From assembly GCA_028818375.1 (NCBI GenBank), contig JAPPOB010000007.1, positions 288,490 through 352,489 of the forward strand: DNA of 64,000 bases, written 5' to 3'. The position numbers and the translations under genes are program-made. Position 1 is the stretch's first letter; every line of letters begins with the position of its first letter. The notes under the pieces are model-generated. The model was not told the DNA's origin, did no database searches, and worked only from the letters and a program-made list of their open reading frames with translations. Shown here piece by piece: positions 9,669 to 19,386 of this stretch. The stretch comes from Anaerolineaceae bacterium (GTDB lineage Bacteria; Chloroflexota; Anaerolineae; Aggregatilineales; Phototrophicaceae).

Positions 9669-10028
9669 CTACTCAAACACCACCTCGACCAGCGGGCTGC
9701 CGGCGACGCGGCTTTCCTGCTTTTCCGGCGTGTCCTTACCGGCGAAGATGCCGCCCAGCACACGACGGCGCTCGACCTCGTCGCGTACAGGGATGGCGCG
9801 CGCCGCCAGGTCGGCCTGCAGACTCTCCTTCAGGTGGAAGGTGAACTGCGGGTTGGCCAGCATATTGGCGAGCCAGTCGCGCGTGCCCGGCGAGCCGGTG
9901 ATGTACCAGCGGCCCTCAAACTCATGGAACCAGATCTCGAGGCGGCGCGGCCGGCCGCTGCGGCGCCCGGTGGTGGTGATGTCGATGGTCAGGTCGCTGG
10001 CCAGAGCCTGGCGAATGGCTGCGTCCAT
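9669..10028 (-). CDS. Deazaflavin-dependent nitroreductase-like (DUF385) protein
   Basis: A 119-residue split-barrel protein. The pattern TTTGRRSGRPRRLEIWF, then WYITGSPGTRDWLANMLANP, is that of the F420-dependent or nitroreductase-family deazaflavin oxidoreductases (T.GRRSG.......F, then G.....WY.NL..NP). These enzymes bind F420 or a related flavin and reduce small organics. It is shorter than many members (about 140 residues) but contains the core. GC content returns to the high local level here, so it lies outside the hic cassette. Confidence 0.72.
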   Translation of the reverse strand: MDAAIRQALASDLTIDITTTGRRSGRPRRLEIWFHEFEGRWYITGSPGTRDWLANMLANPQFTFHLKESLQADLAARAIPVRDEVERRRVLGGIFAGKDTPEKQESRVAGSPLVEVVFE

Positions 10029-10064
10029 GTCTGCGCTCCCTTCCTTTTCTGCGTGACTGTCAGG

Positions 10065-10298
10065 TCAACCCGTGCTGCAGGGTGAAGTTGGGGACGTGAA
10101 CCGGGAACGTCGTTGCTTTTTCAAGGAAGCCATCTGTTCAGCGATGGTGAGCGGGCGCCATCTAATGTTGATCGATCCTGGACGGATGTCGATCACCGTT
10201 CCTTCCCTTACAATCGGAACGACGCGCAGGTTCGAAACAGGAGACCTCTTGCCCATTTTACTGCCCTTTCTGTTCACGACCACCCAACCCGGCCTCAT
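10065..10298 (-). CDS. Small basic hypothetical protein
   Basis: A 77-residue, strongly basic protein whose ATG overlaps the stop of the upstream lipoprotein gene (ATGA at 10295-10298), the usual geometry of translational coupling. Residues 24-50 (RVVPIVREGTVIDIRPGSINIRW) could form beta strands; the C-terminus is Arg/Lys/Ser-rich. I do not recognise a family, and the local base composition is less GC-rich than the neighbours. It may be a remnant gene rather than a functional one. Confidence 0.35.
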   Translation of the reverse strand: MRPGWVVVNRKGSKMGKRSPVSNLRVVPIVREGTVIDIRPGSINIRWRPLTIAEQMASLKKQRRSRFTSPTSPCSTG

Positions 10299-11044
10299 AC
10301 CCCCGCCTGCAGCGGCTCATCCAGCTGGACGGCGGCGTTGACAGCCGTGACCCGCACCTCCCAGGTGGCGACGTCCGGCTGGCTCAGCACGAATCGCAGC
10401 GGCAGCAGCGTTTCGTAGTCAATGTAGACTTCCGTCTGCACCTCGCCCGTCAGCTGCACCAGGTTGACCAGCAGGGCGCTGACTTCCTCGCCGCGCGCCG
10501 GGCCGCGCAGCAGATGCGCCGCCCGCCCGTCTTCCAGCGCCACCAGTCCCTGCCAGGTCAGACCCAGCAGCGCCTGCCCAGCGCGATCGAGGCCGCTGCC
10601 CGATGCGACCAGTTGCTGCGGGTTGAAGTCCGGCACGAGGACGCCGCCCTGCCACTGGCCGCCCGTCAGCAGCGCGTTGCGATACCACTGCTGCTCACCC
10701 CGGGCGAAGAGGTCGACCCCCGCCGACAGACCAAAAATTTTCACGCCGGCGACGACCTGCAGGGTGTCCGGCGCCACGAAACTGACCTCGGCCTCTTCGA
10801 ATGCCACGTTACCGACGTCCGTGGCGATCACCCAGGGCTCGCCGCTGTGCTGTACCTCCAGACGCAGGGTGGCGCTGCTGCGGATGTTGTGGAAGGCCTG
10901 CGTCAGCAGCTCGACTGTATCCGGCGGCGCTTCCAGGACGGCGACAGTTGGCAGGGCGGTGGCCGACGGGGCCGGCGCCAGGTCCGAACAGGCGGCCAGG
11001 GTGGGTGCGGCAAGCAGGAGCAGCAGCGTCAGACGCGGGATCAC
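10295..11044 (-). CDS. LppX/LprG-type lipoprotein
   Basis: About 249 residues from a GTG at 11044 (GGAAG just upstream); an ATG at 11074 would add 10 basic residues. A lipoprotein signal peptide ends in a lipobox LAAC. The mature domain matches the LppX_LprAFG family: TVELLTQAFHNIRSSATLRLEV at the start, a central F.PQQL...GSGLDRAGQALL segment, and a late VYIDYETLLPLRFVLSQPD segment. Members are surface lipoproteins with a hydrophobic cavity that carry lipids to the outer layers of the envelope. It lies downstream of recA on the same strand. Confidence 0.72.
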   Translation of the reverse strand: MIPRLTLLLLLAAPTLAACSDLAPAPSATALPTVAVLEAPPDTVELLTQAFHNIRSSATLRLEVQHSGEPWVIATDVGNVAFEEAEVSFVAPDTLQVVAGVKIFGLSAGVDLFARGEQQWYRNALLTGGQWQGGVLVPDFNPQQLVASGSGLDRAGQALLGLTWQGLVALEDGRAAHLLRGPARGEEVSALLVNLVQLTGEVQTEVYIDYETLLPLRFVLSQPDVATWEVRVTAVNAAVQLDEPLQAGV

Positions 11045-11151
11045 GGGCTTCCGGCCCCTTGCAGGGCTTCGCATGCCACAACTACGCAGCGAAGGTGGCA
11101 AAAGCGGATGGCCAGGCTGGCGCGGGAGGACAAGGGCCGGCGTTGCGTGCT

Positions 11152-12219
<1,068 letters not shown>

Positions 12220-12300
12220 CGCGCTCACTCCCGCTGGAAATCCGGCCCCGCCCAGTGTAGTCTGGCAGGCGGAAAATGCCACTGGTCAATCTGCCGGAGC

Positions 12301-12329
12301 AGTATAGAACAGATGTTCTGTATTGGCAA
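12301..12329 (-). promoter_or_regulatory. recA promoter (-35 TTGCCA, 17 bp, -10 TATACT)
   Basis: On the minus strand TTGCCA (12324-12329) is followed after exactly 17 bases by TATACT (12301-12306), 82 bases upstream of the recA ATG. The SOS operator fills the spacer. Confidence 0.8.
12306..12319. promoter_or_regulatory. LexA/SOS box AGAACAGATGTTCT
   Basis: A 14-bp dyad with perfect 6-bp arms AGAACA/TGTTCT. It contains GAAC-N4-GTTC, the core of the LexA (DinR) operator of Gram-positive and related bacteria. It lies inside the recA promoter spacer, ideal for repression, and only 26 bp upstream of the divergent adenosyltransferase start. Confidence 0.82.
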
Positions 12330-12344
12330 GGCTGTTGCGCGACG

Positions 12345-12881
12345 ATGAAACTCTACACCCGCGGCGGCGACGATGGCACGACCCTGCTCTTTGCCGGCGG
12401 ACGCGTGCCGAAGACGCATTTGCGCGTCGCGGCCTGCGGCGCCCTTGATGAGCTAAACGCTCAACTGGGCCTGGCGCGCAGCCTCGGCGCGCGCGACGAT
12501 GACTGTCTGGCGCAATTGCAGTCGCTGTTGCTGCGCGCCGGCGCTGATCTGGCGACGCCGCAGGGCGCCCGCAGCGACCACATCAGGCGCATCGACGCGG
12601 AGACTGTCACCTGTCTGGAAGCGGAAATTGACCGTCTTGACGCCGACCTGCCGCCACTGACGGTATTCATTCTGCCGGGCGGCACGGCGGCGGCGGCGGC
12701 GTTGCACGTCGCGCGCACCGTCTGCCGCCGCGCCGAACGCCAGGTCGTCGCCCTGCAGGCAGGGGAAGACATCGGCCCGCATTTGCTGCCCTGCCTCAAC
12801 CGCCTCTCCGACCTGCTCTTCGCCCTGGCCCGTCACGACAATTACCTGGCCGGCCGCGACGACGAGCCCTGGGAGTCCTGA
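12345..12881 (+). CDS. pduO: Cob(I)alamin adenosyltransferase, PduO type
   Basis: A 178-residue enzyme that transfers the adenosyl group of ATP to cob(I)alamin to make coenzyme B12. N-terminal YTRGGDDGTT is the PduO ATP-binding motif (YT..GD.G.T). RTVCRRAER near residue 125 and LNRLSDLLFALAR near residue 150 are the conserved Arg and Asn/Arg motifs of the trimeric fold. I start at ATG 12345; an upstream extension to 12276 would run through the recA promoter. No clear Shine-Dalgarno precedes it. It is divergent from recA and shares a 125-bp intergenic region containing the SOS box. Confidence 0.9.
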   Translation: MKLYTRGGDDGTTLLFAGGRVPKTHLRVAACGALDELNAQLGLARSLGARDDDCLAQLQSLLLRAGADLATPQGARSDHIRRIDAETVTCLEAEIDRLDADLPPLTVFILPGGTAAAAALHVARTVCRRAERQVVALQAGEDIGPHLLPCLNRLSDLLFALARHDNYLAGRDDEPWES

Positions 12882-12938
12882 TCCATTTTGCCGCCTCGTT
12901 GTCCGACGCGACGGCATCCATCGAAGACGCCTTCATTG

Positions 12939-14234
12939 ATGGCAGAACCCGGCATGAGCCTTGTGAAGGCCTGTGCAATCCTGGCCCTGGGCCTGACGGG
13001 CCTGGGCTTGCCCGTCGCCGCGCAAACCGGCAGCTGGACAGCCGAGTACTACAACAACACTGACCTGGCCGGGAACCCCGTGGTCGTTCGCAGTGAAGCA
13101 AGGCCCCGCGGCAGCTGGGGCCTGGGCTCGCCGCATGCGGGTATCCCGGCCGATTTCTTCGCGGCGCGCTGGACGACCCGCGTCTGGCTGGAGGGTGGCG
13201 CGTACCAGTTAAGCGCCCAGGCCGATGACGGGATTCGCGTGCTGGTGAATGACGTGGCGATCATCGACGCATGGCGCGCGAGCGACGCGGAATTCCTCCA
13301 GGTGAAACTGCCGCTGGAGACTGGCGAGCACGTGGTCGTGGTGGAATACCTGGAGCAGACTGGCCCCGCCCACCTGCTCTTCAACATGGACCCGCTCCTG
13401 ACCCCGCCGCCGGACGACGCGCCGCGCGCGCGCATCACAGCGCGCTTCCTGAACATGCGCAACGAGTCCGGCGTGCACGGCGACGTCGTCAGACTCGTCA
13501 CCATGAACCAGGTGCTGCCGGTGGTCGGCCGCAACGGCCTCGGCACCTGGCTGGAACTGGCATTTGGCGATCTGCGCGCCTGGGTGAACGCGAGTTACGT
13601 CGAGGCCGAAAACCTTGCCGGCGTGCCGGTCACAGACGGCAGCCCGCGGCCCGTCACCAGGGTCACGGCCGTGGTGAACACGGGAACCCTCAACCTGCGC
13701 GCCCTGCCGAATCAAACGAGCCGCATCCTGCTGAAAATCCATGAAGGAGCACGCTACGCCGTGTCGGGGCGCAGCCTCGATGAGGACTGGCTGTGGCTGA
13801 ACGTGGGCGGCGTCAACGGCTGGGCGCACAGCGACTGGCTGGACGTGGAGCCGGGTCTTGAGACCGTTCCCGTGCTCAACGAGGATGCCGTCCTTTCTGA
13901 AGCCACGGTCACTGCCGGTCACCTCAACGTGCGCGCGGAGCCCTCGCTCGACGGGCGCCTCCTGCACATCGTCAGCCAGGGCGAGAGCTTCGCCGTCATC
14001 GGCCGCAACGCCGATGCCAGCTGGGCGCAACTCAATGTCGACGGCATCGCCGGCTGGGTCAGCGGCGCCTGGATCACCGTGCTGCCTGACCTGCAAGCCG
14101 TGCCCGTCATCGACGACAGCCGCGAAACGCCGCCTGTGGAAGAAGGAGACGTCGGCGAGGGTGACTCCCTCCCCCCTGCGCAAACACCGGTCCGGCAGCA
14201 GGTGACAGCGGAGCCAACGCCCGCGTCCAGCTGA
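12939..14234 (+). CDS. Secreted PA14 plus triple SH3-domain protein
   Basis: About 431 residues. A signal peptide ends near VAAQ. It is followed by a PA14-like beta domain (WTAEYYNNTDLAG, then DFFAARWTTRVWLEGGAYQLSAQADDGIRVLVND as separate recognisable blocks) of about 110 residues. Then come three bacterial SH3 repeats, each marked by an LNxR core: FLNMRNESG, LNLRALPNQ and LNVRAEPSL. The C-terminus is a low-complexity Pro/Glu/Thr tail. PA14 and SH3b modules commonly bind glycans or cell-wall peptides, so a surface or matrix role is likely. It is followed by a second SH3-repeat protein. The start is uncertain between ATG 12939 and 12954. Confidence 0.75.
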   Translation: MAEPGMSLVKACAILALGLTGLGLPVAAQTGSWTAEYYNNTDLAGNPVVVRSEARPRGSWGLGSPHAGIPADFFAARWTTRVWLEGGAYQLSAQADDGIRVLVNDVAIIDAWRASDAEFLQVKLPLETGEHVVVVEYLEQTGPAHLLFNMDPLLTPPPDDAPRARITARFLNMRNESGVHGDVVRLVTMNQVLPVVGRNGLGTWLELAFGDLRAWVNASYVEAENLAGVPVTDGSPRPVTRVTAVVNTGTLNLRALPNQTSRILLKIHEGARYAVSGRSLDEDWLWLNVGGVNGWAHSDWLDVEPGLETVPVLNEDAVLSEATVTAGHLNVRAEPSLDGRLLHIVSQGESFAVIGRNADASWAQLNVDGIAGWVSGAWITVLPDLQAVPVIDDSRETPPVEEGDVGEGDSLPPAQTPVRQQVTAEPTPASS

Positions 14235-14429
14235 GCTTCTGCAGCGGCCCTTGCCGTCCCCGCCGCCACGGCGCGGTGACCGAAAACCCCTGACGCGGCG
14301 CCATCCCCGTCGTGAGCATGCGCGATGACTTGCCGGTAGGGAACCGGATCCGTTAAGACTATTTTACGTAGCCTTGCCAACAAGCGTGTATACTCCCCGC
14401 CCGGCACCACAAGAGGAAGGGGATTTGAT

Positions 14430-15746
14430 ATGACGCCGGTTTTACGAATTGCCATAACTGTAACGATTTTGCTGATCGCCACGACGGCGGGCCCGCTGGC
14501 CGCCCAGGAAGCAAGTGGGGACGAGACTCCGGCGGAAATCACGGCGGTGGTCGCGACCGGCCGGCTGAACGTCCGCGACACACCCGTGTACCTGCTGGGA
14601 CGGATAGTGACGCAGATCGACCGCGGCGAAAGCTACCCCGTCGTGGGGCGCAACCTGGAAGGCACCTGGGCCCAGCTCGACGTCGACGGCATCCTGGGCT
14701 GGGTCAACGCCCGCCACATCGTCGCGGCAGGCCTGCAGGAAGCGCCATTCAGCGCCAGCGCGGCAGCGGTGGGTATCGTCAATGCCCGCGTGCAGACCGG
14801 CCGGCTCAACGTGCGCGACTTCCCGCATCACGAGTTCGGCTTTGTGCTGACCAGGGTCTACAACAACACGATCTGGCCCGTCACCGGCCGCAATGCGGAC
14901 TCCACCTGGGCGCAGGTGGACATCAATGGCACCAGCGGCTGGGTCAACGCGCGCTACCTGCTTGTGCCTGATCTCATGGTAGCGCCGGCAGTGGACACGG
15001 ACCTGTCCGACCTGCCCGTCAACGCGCGCGTCGACACCGGTCGGCTCAACGTGCGCAACATCCCGAACTTCTTCGGCGGTGAGGTAGTGACGAAACTCTG
15101 GCGCGGCGAAGTCTATCCGGTGCTGGCGCGCAACTTCGACGGCAGCTGGGCACAACTGGACATCGACGGGGAACCCGGCTGGGTCAACGCCAGCTACATT
15201 GAGGCGCCGCGGCTGGAGCTGGCGCCACTCAGCGTGGACGCCCAGGCCGCGCAGGACATGATCTTCGCGCGCGTCAATACGGGCCGGTTGAACGCTCGCG
15301 ACATCCCCGACCTGCTTGGCAGCGTGGTGGTGACAAGACTCTGGCGCGGGGAAATCCACCCCGTGGCGGGTCGTGACCTCGGTTCGGACTGGGCGCAACT
15401 GGATATCGACGGCACGACCGCCTGGGTCCGGGCTGCCCTGATCCAGACCTCGCCCGATCTGGAGTTCGCGCCACTCAGCGTGGAGGCCCAGGCCGCGCAT
15501 GAGATGATTTTCGCCCGCGTGGACGTGAGCCGCCTGAACGTGCGCGCCAGACCCGTTTACCCGGATGGTGAAATCCTGACGCAGTTGTCGCGCGACCAGG
15601 TCGTCACCGTGCTGGGGCGAGACGCCAACAGCAACTGGATCAAGATCGACTATGACCACCGGGGCGAAGGGGCCACCGGCTGGGTCAATGGCCGTTACCT
15701 GTATATCCCGCGCCGGAATGAGGTGACTGTGACGCTCTACGGCTGA
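14430..15746 (+). CDS. Secreted protein with five SH3 repeats
   Basis: 438 residues: a signal peptide (LAAQEA) and then five bacterial SH3 domains spaced about 80 residues apart, with cores near residues 45, 125, 205, 286 and 368 (RLNVRD, RLNVRD, RLNVRN, RLNARD, RLNVRA). Each ends in a W.QLD(I/V)DG..GWVN-type strand. The repeats are much more alike to each other than to the neighbour's, which indicates internal duplication. No catalytic domain is present. AGAGGAAGGGG provides a strong ribosome site, and TATACT (14389-14394) is a likely -10. Probably an extracellular binding or scaffold protein. Confidence 0.82.
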   Translation: MTPVLRIAITVTILLIATTAGPLAAQEASGDETPAEITAVVATGRLNVRDTPVYLLGRIVTQIDRGESYPVVGRNLEGTWAQLDVDGILGWVNARHIVAAGLQEAPFSASAAAVGIVNARVQTGRLNVRDFPHHEFGFVLTRVYNNTIWPVTGRNADSTWAQVDINGTSGWVNARYLLVPDLMVAPAVDTDLSDLPVNARVDTGRLNVRNIPNFFGGEVVTKLWRGEVYPVLARNFDGSWAQLDIDGEPGWVNASYIEAPRLELAPLSVDAQAAQDMIFARVNTGRLNARDIPDLLGSVVVTRLWRGEIHPVAGRDLGSDWAQLDIDGTTAWVRAALIQTSPDLEFAPLSVEAQAAHEMIFARVDVSRLNVRARPVYPDGEILTQLSRDQVVTVLGRDANSNWIKIDYDHRGEGATGWVNGRYLYIPRRNEVTVTLYG

Positions 15747-15767
15747 CAGCGCCGGCGCAGCGTCGCC

Positions 15768-15801
15768 GGGGACGGCGGACACCCGGGGTGATCGCCGTCC
15801 C
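15768..15801 (+). terminator. Hairpin after SH3-repeat gene
   Basis: A 9-bp GC-rich stem (15769-15777 with 15793-15801), 22 bases after the stop. There is no U-run, so it may be a weak or Rho-assisted terminator. Confidence 0.4.
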
Positions 15802-15960
15802 TGCCACACCATGTTCGCAAGCACGCCATGTTAATGTAATGCTTCATTTTCTGGCTGCACACGCCGCCGGGGCGACGCTATACTGGCCGCCCGCAACCGG
15901 GTCAGTGACGGCGGACGCCAGTGGCCCGCCCTGTGGCGCGCGCTGAAGGAACAGGCACCC

Positions 15961-16950
15961 ATGATCGAAGTTGAAAACCTGAGCAAGCGCTATGGCGAGG
16001 TGAGCGCCATCCGGGACGTCAGCTTTCAGGCCCGGCCCGGCCAGGTGACCGGCTTTCTCGGCCCCAACGGCGCCGGCAAAACCACCACCATGCGCATCCT
16101 CACCGGCTTCATGCCGCCCACGTCCGGGCGCGCCATCGTCGCCGGCCATGACGTCTTCACGGACAGCATGGAAGTCCGGCGGCGCGTCGGCTATCTGCCG
16201 GAAAACGTGCCTCTCTATCGTGACATGACGGCCATCGGCTACCTGAAGTTCATCGCCGACATCCGCGGCCTGCGCGATGGCCGGCGCCGCGCGCGCGACG
16301 TGCTGGAGCGCGTCGACCTCGTGCATCGCGCCGACAGCCGTATTCGCACCCTCTCCAAGGGCATGCGCCAGCGCGTTGGCGTGGCCCAGGCCCTGATTCA
16401 CGACCCCGAGGTGCTCATTCTCGACGAGCCGACCATCGGCCTCGACCCCTTCCAGGTGCTGGAATTGCGGGACCTCGTGCGCGTGCTGGGGCGCGACCAC
16501 ACCGTGCTTTTCAGCACCCACATCCTCTCCGAGGCCGAGCAGATCTGCGACCAGGTGGTCATCATCGATCGCGGCGAGATCATGGCCCAGGGCTCGCCCC
16601 AGGCGCTGCGCAGCGAACTGGAGAGCGGGCGCCCGGTCGTCCTGCGCGTCGACGCGCCGCTGGACGAGGCGCGGGCGCTGGTCAGCGCGCTGCCCGGGGT
16701 CGATCGGGCCGAGATCAGCGCGGACGGCATCACCGCCATGCCCGCCGACCCGCAAACCGACCCGCGCCCGGCCATCGCCCGCGCGGTGCTGGAGCGCGGC
16801 TGGGCGCTGAACGAACTGCGCTCGGTGGCCGTGACGCTGGAGGATATCTTCCTCGAGGTGGCCGGTAGCCGCGCGTCGCCGGAGGAGCCGCCCGCCGACG
16901 GCGAAACCCCGGCGGAGACGCCGGAGGAGGACGAGGTGCGCCATGCATAG
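15961..16950 (+). CDS. Gld-type ABC transporter ATP-binding protein
   Basis: A 329-residue ATPase. Walker A GPNGAGKTT is near residue 38, the signature LSKGMRQRVGVAQAL near residue 130, and Walker B LILDEPTIGLDP, then an H-loop in FSTHILSE. It belongs to the CcmA/GldA class and heads a four-gene operon (15961-20148) with an ABC-2 permease, a GldG-like protein and a DUF4340 protein, a set often called Gld-type although found in non-gliding bacteria. A TATACT box at 15879-15884 probably drives it. The acidic C-terminal tail overlaps the next start by 8 bases. Confidence 0.92.
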   Translation: MIEVENLSKRYGEVSAIRDVSFQARPGQVTGFLGPNGAGKTTTMRILTGFMPPTSGRAIVAGHDVFTDSMEVRRRVGYLPENVPLYRDMTAIGYLKFIADIRGLRDGRRRARDVLERVDLVHRADSRIRTLSKGMRQRVGVAQALIHDPEVLILDEPTIGLDPFQVLELRDLVRVLGRDHTVLFSTHILSEAEQICDQVVIIDRGEIMAQGSPQALRSELESGRPVVLRVDAPLDEARALVSALPGVDRAEISADGITAMPADPQTDPRPAIARAVLERGWALNELRSVAVTLEDIFLEVAGSRASPEEPPADGETPAETPEEDEVRHA

Positions 16951-17701
16951 CATTCTGGCCGTTTTTCGCCGTGAACTGGCCCTCTATTTCCGGTCGCCGG
17001 TGGCCTACGCCATCGCCTTCGCGCTCCTGCTCTTCCTCGGCGTGCTCTTCAACGGCTTCATCGCCCAGGCCAACGCGGCGCTGTCCTTCGGCAGCGGCAT
17101 CCCGGCCGACGCCGGTTTCGCGCCCAACCTGCTGACCTTCCTCATGTTCCTCATCGCTCCGCTGCTGACCATGCGTCTGCTGGCCGAGGAAAGCCGCGAA
17201 GGCACGCTGGAGGTCTTGATGACGCTGCCGATGCACGAGAGCAGCTTCATCATCGGCAAGTTCCTCGCCGCCTGGGCCTACTACAGCGCGCTCCTGCTGC
17301 TGTCGCTGGTCTTTTACGTCCTGCAGTCCTTCATCGGCGTTCCGGATGCGGGCGTGGCGCTCAGCGCCTATGGCGGCGCCTGGCTCTATGGCGGCGCCGT
17401 GCTGGCCATCACCCTGATTTGGTCCGCCGTGACCGAGGACCAGATCGTAGCGGCCTTTCTCGGCTCGGCCACCATTCTGGTGCTCTACCTCGCCGAGATC
17501 GCCGCCATCTGGATCGCCGGCCAGGGCAGTTCCAGCCTGCTGGCCGACTTCGTGCGCGAGCTGGGTTTGCAGGCCCATTTCTCCGTCACCCTGGCGCAGG
17601 GTATCGTGCGCGCCGAGGACGTCGTCTATTTCATTTGCGTGATCATCGGCGCCCTCTTCATCACCACCCGTCTGGTTGAAACCCGTCGCTGGAGAGCCTG
17701 A
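16943..17701 (+). CDS. ABC-2 type permease (GldF-like)
   Basis: A 252-residue polytopic protein with six hydrophobic segments. It starts FRRELALYFRSPVAYAIAF and contains the typical loop RLLAEESREGTLEVLMTLPM, the hallmark of GldF/ABC-2 permeases. It overlaps the ATPase gene by 8 bases and precedes the GldG-like gene by 2, so the operon is tightly coupled. The transported substrate is unknown. Confidence 0.88.
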   Translation: MHSILAVFRRELALYFRSPVAYAIAFALLLFLGVLFNGFIAQANAALSFGSGIPADAGFAPNLLTFLMFLIAPLLTMRLLAEESREGTLEVLMTLPMHESSFIIGKFLAAWAYYSALLLLSLVFYVLQSFIGVPDAGVALSAYGGAWLYGGAVLAITLIWSAVTEDQIVAAFLGSATILVLYLAEIAAIWIAGQGSSSLLADFVRELGLQAHFSVTLAQGIVRAEDVVYFICVIIGALFITTRLVETRRWRA

Positions 17702-17703
17702 GC

Positions 17704-19383
17704 ATGCAAGACAACCTTTCCGACGATCAGCCCTTCCTGCCACCCCGCAGCCTGCTCTTGCTGGCGCTGGCCGCCGGCATGGCCGCCCTGCTGGCCTTTG
17801 CCATCAATGCCGATGCCGTCGTCGCCTGGGGCGCGCTGGGCATCGCTTTGCTGGCGCTGCTTGGCTGGGGCTTCACGGCGCCGCAGCAGGTGCGCGCCGT
17901 GCTGACGGGACGCACCCTGCGCTTTGGCGGCACCAGCCTGCTGGTCACCCTGGTCATGCTGGCCGCCCTGGTCGCCATTTACACCTTCGTGCGCCAGGCC
18001 AACCTCAGCGTCACCCTCAGCGAATCCAATGAGTACGCGCTCTCGTCCGAGGGGCGCAGCGCCATCGCCGCCATCGGCGCCGACCCCACGCTGCCGCAGG
18101 TGCACGTGACCACGTTCATCAGCGCCACCTCGGCGGGCATTCGCGACCAGCTGGAGCTGCTGATGGCGGAATACGTGTCCGTCAGCCAGGGCAAGGTGAT
18201 CAGTGAATTCGTCGACCTCGACCGCAACCCCCTGCGCGCCGAGCAAATGGGCGCCGCCAACCCCAACCAGCAATTCGTCACACGCCTCAACGCAGAGGGG
18301 CAGCCGGACCTTGAGGAAGGCGAACTGCTGCGCTTCTTCAGCCAGGACGGCCTGACCAACGCCATCCTGCGCAACGCCGTCGCCGGCGATTTCCGCACCT
18401 GGTTCATCGAGGTGCAGGACGGCCCGGGCATGAACGCCTCCGGGCCGGAGGGACTCTCCACCCTCAGCCTCGGCCTGGAACAGCAACTGGACTGGACCAA
18501 CCGCGAGGTGCCGCTGCTGGATTTCACGCGGCCGGAAAGCGATTTGCGTCTGAATGACCCGGCCATCGACGGCGAGATCATGATCATCGCCGGGGGCAGC
18601 CGGCCACTCTCCGAACCGGAACTGGCGGTGCTGACGGACTACCTCGCCGGTGGCGGCAAGCTGATCCTGCTGGCCGCGCCCGGGCTTGAGACCGGCAGTG
18701 CGCCGCTGGCCGCGGATGCCGCGCTCGGCGACTGGCTCTACCAGCATTTCGGCCTGCGCTTCCGCAACGACATGGTGCTCGACCGCAGCCAGGCCTTCCA
18801 GAACCCGCTCTACCCGGTCAGCACGGACATGGACGCCTACCATCGCATCACGCAGCCTTACTCACAGGGCTTCGCGCTGGTCTTCGAGGCGCCGCACAGC
18901 ATTGAGATCGCGGAGCAGCCGCCGGCTTCGGTGACGCTGACCTCGCTGGCTTCCTCCTCGCCCGACTCTTACAACATGAGGGACTTCAGCGCCGTGCTGG
19001 AAGGCAACATCGAGCCGGAAGAGACGAGCCTGACCGGGCCGCTGGTGCTGGCCGCCGCCGCCGAAAACAGCGAGACCGGCGCGCGCGTGGTGCTCTTTGG
19101 CAGCACCTCGATGCTGGCCAACGGCTTCACCGGCATCAACGGCGTGGCCAACTTCGACGTGGCGGTGGACAGCATCTTCTGGGCCACGGACTTTGAGGAC
19201 TGGTTCTCCCAGGTCAACATCCAGAGCGCCGCGCGCCCGCAGGACGCGCCGCTCTTCGCCGACGCGCAGAGCCTCGCGCTGATCAACGTCATCACCTCGC
19301 TGTTGCTGCCCTTCGGCGTGCTGGCGATCGGCGCGCTGGTCTGGTACCGCAACCGCGAGAGCGCGCCACAGGGAGGGCAGTGA
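17704..19383 (+). CDS. GldG-like ABC-associated membrane protein
   Basis: A 559-residue protein. Three N-terminal membrane segments (about 15-35, 40-60, 80-100) are followed by a large extracytoplasmic domain with the GldG pattern: NLSVTLSESNEYALSSEGR, VHVTTFIS, then an extended region with MIIAGGSRPLSEPELAVLTDYLAGGGKL, which in this family is a ThuA/class I amidotransferase-like nucleotide-free fold. A final membrane anchor (about 525-550) is followed by YRNRES. This is ABC_transp_aux/DUF7088 architecture. It probably works with the permease at the membrane; its precise function is unknown. Confidence 0.82.
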   Translation: MQDNLSDDQPFLPPRSLLLLALAAGMAALLAFAINADAVVAWGALGIALLALLGWGFTAPQQVRAVLTGRTLRFGGTSLLVTLVMLAALVAIYTFVRQANLSVTLSESNEYALSSEGRSAIAAIGADPTLPQVHVTTFISATSAGIRDQLELLMAEYVSVSQGKVISEFVDLDRNPLRAEQMGAANPNQQFVTRLNAEGQPDLEEGELLRFFSQDGLTNAILRNAVAGDFRTWFIEVQDGPGMNASGPEGLSTLSLGLEQQLDWTNREVPLLDFTRPESDLRLNDPAIDGEIMIIAGGSRPLSEPELAVLTDYLAGGGKLILLAAPGLETGSAPLAADAALGDWLYQHFGLRFRNDMVLDRSQAFQNPLYPVSTDMDAYHRITQPYSQGFALVFEAPHSIEIAEQPPASVTLTSLASSSPDSYNMRDFSAVLEGNIEPEETSLTGPLVLAAAAENSETGARVVLFGSTSMLANGFTGINGVANFDVAVDSIFWATDFEDWFSQVNIQSAARPQDAPLFADAQSLALINVITSLLLPFGVLAIGALVWYRNRESAPQGGQ

Positions 19384-19386
19384 GCC

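Noticed and set aside
10072..10341. Plus-strand frame of 89 residues opposite the small gene at 10065-10298
   Set aside because: No ribosome site or homology-like pattern; the minus-strand frame has the ATGA coupling to its upstream gene.
12220..12344. Cobalamin riboswitch before the adenosyltransferase
   Set aside because: The 125-base gap holds the recA promoter and SOS box and has no B12-box-like GCCACTG or long multi-stem leader.
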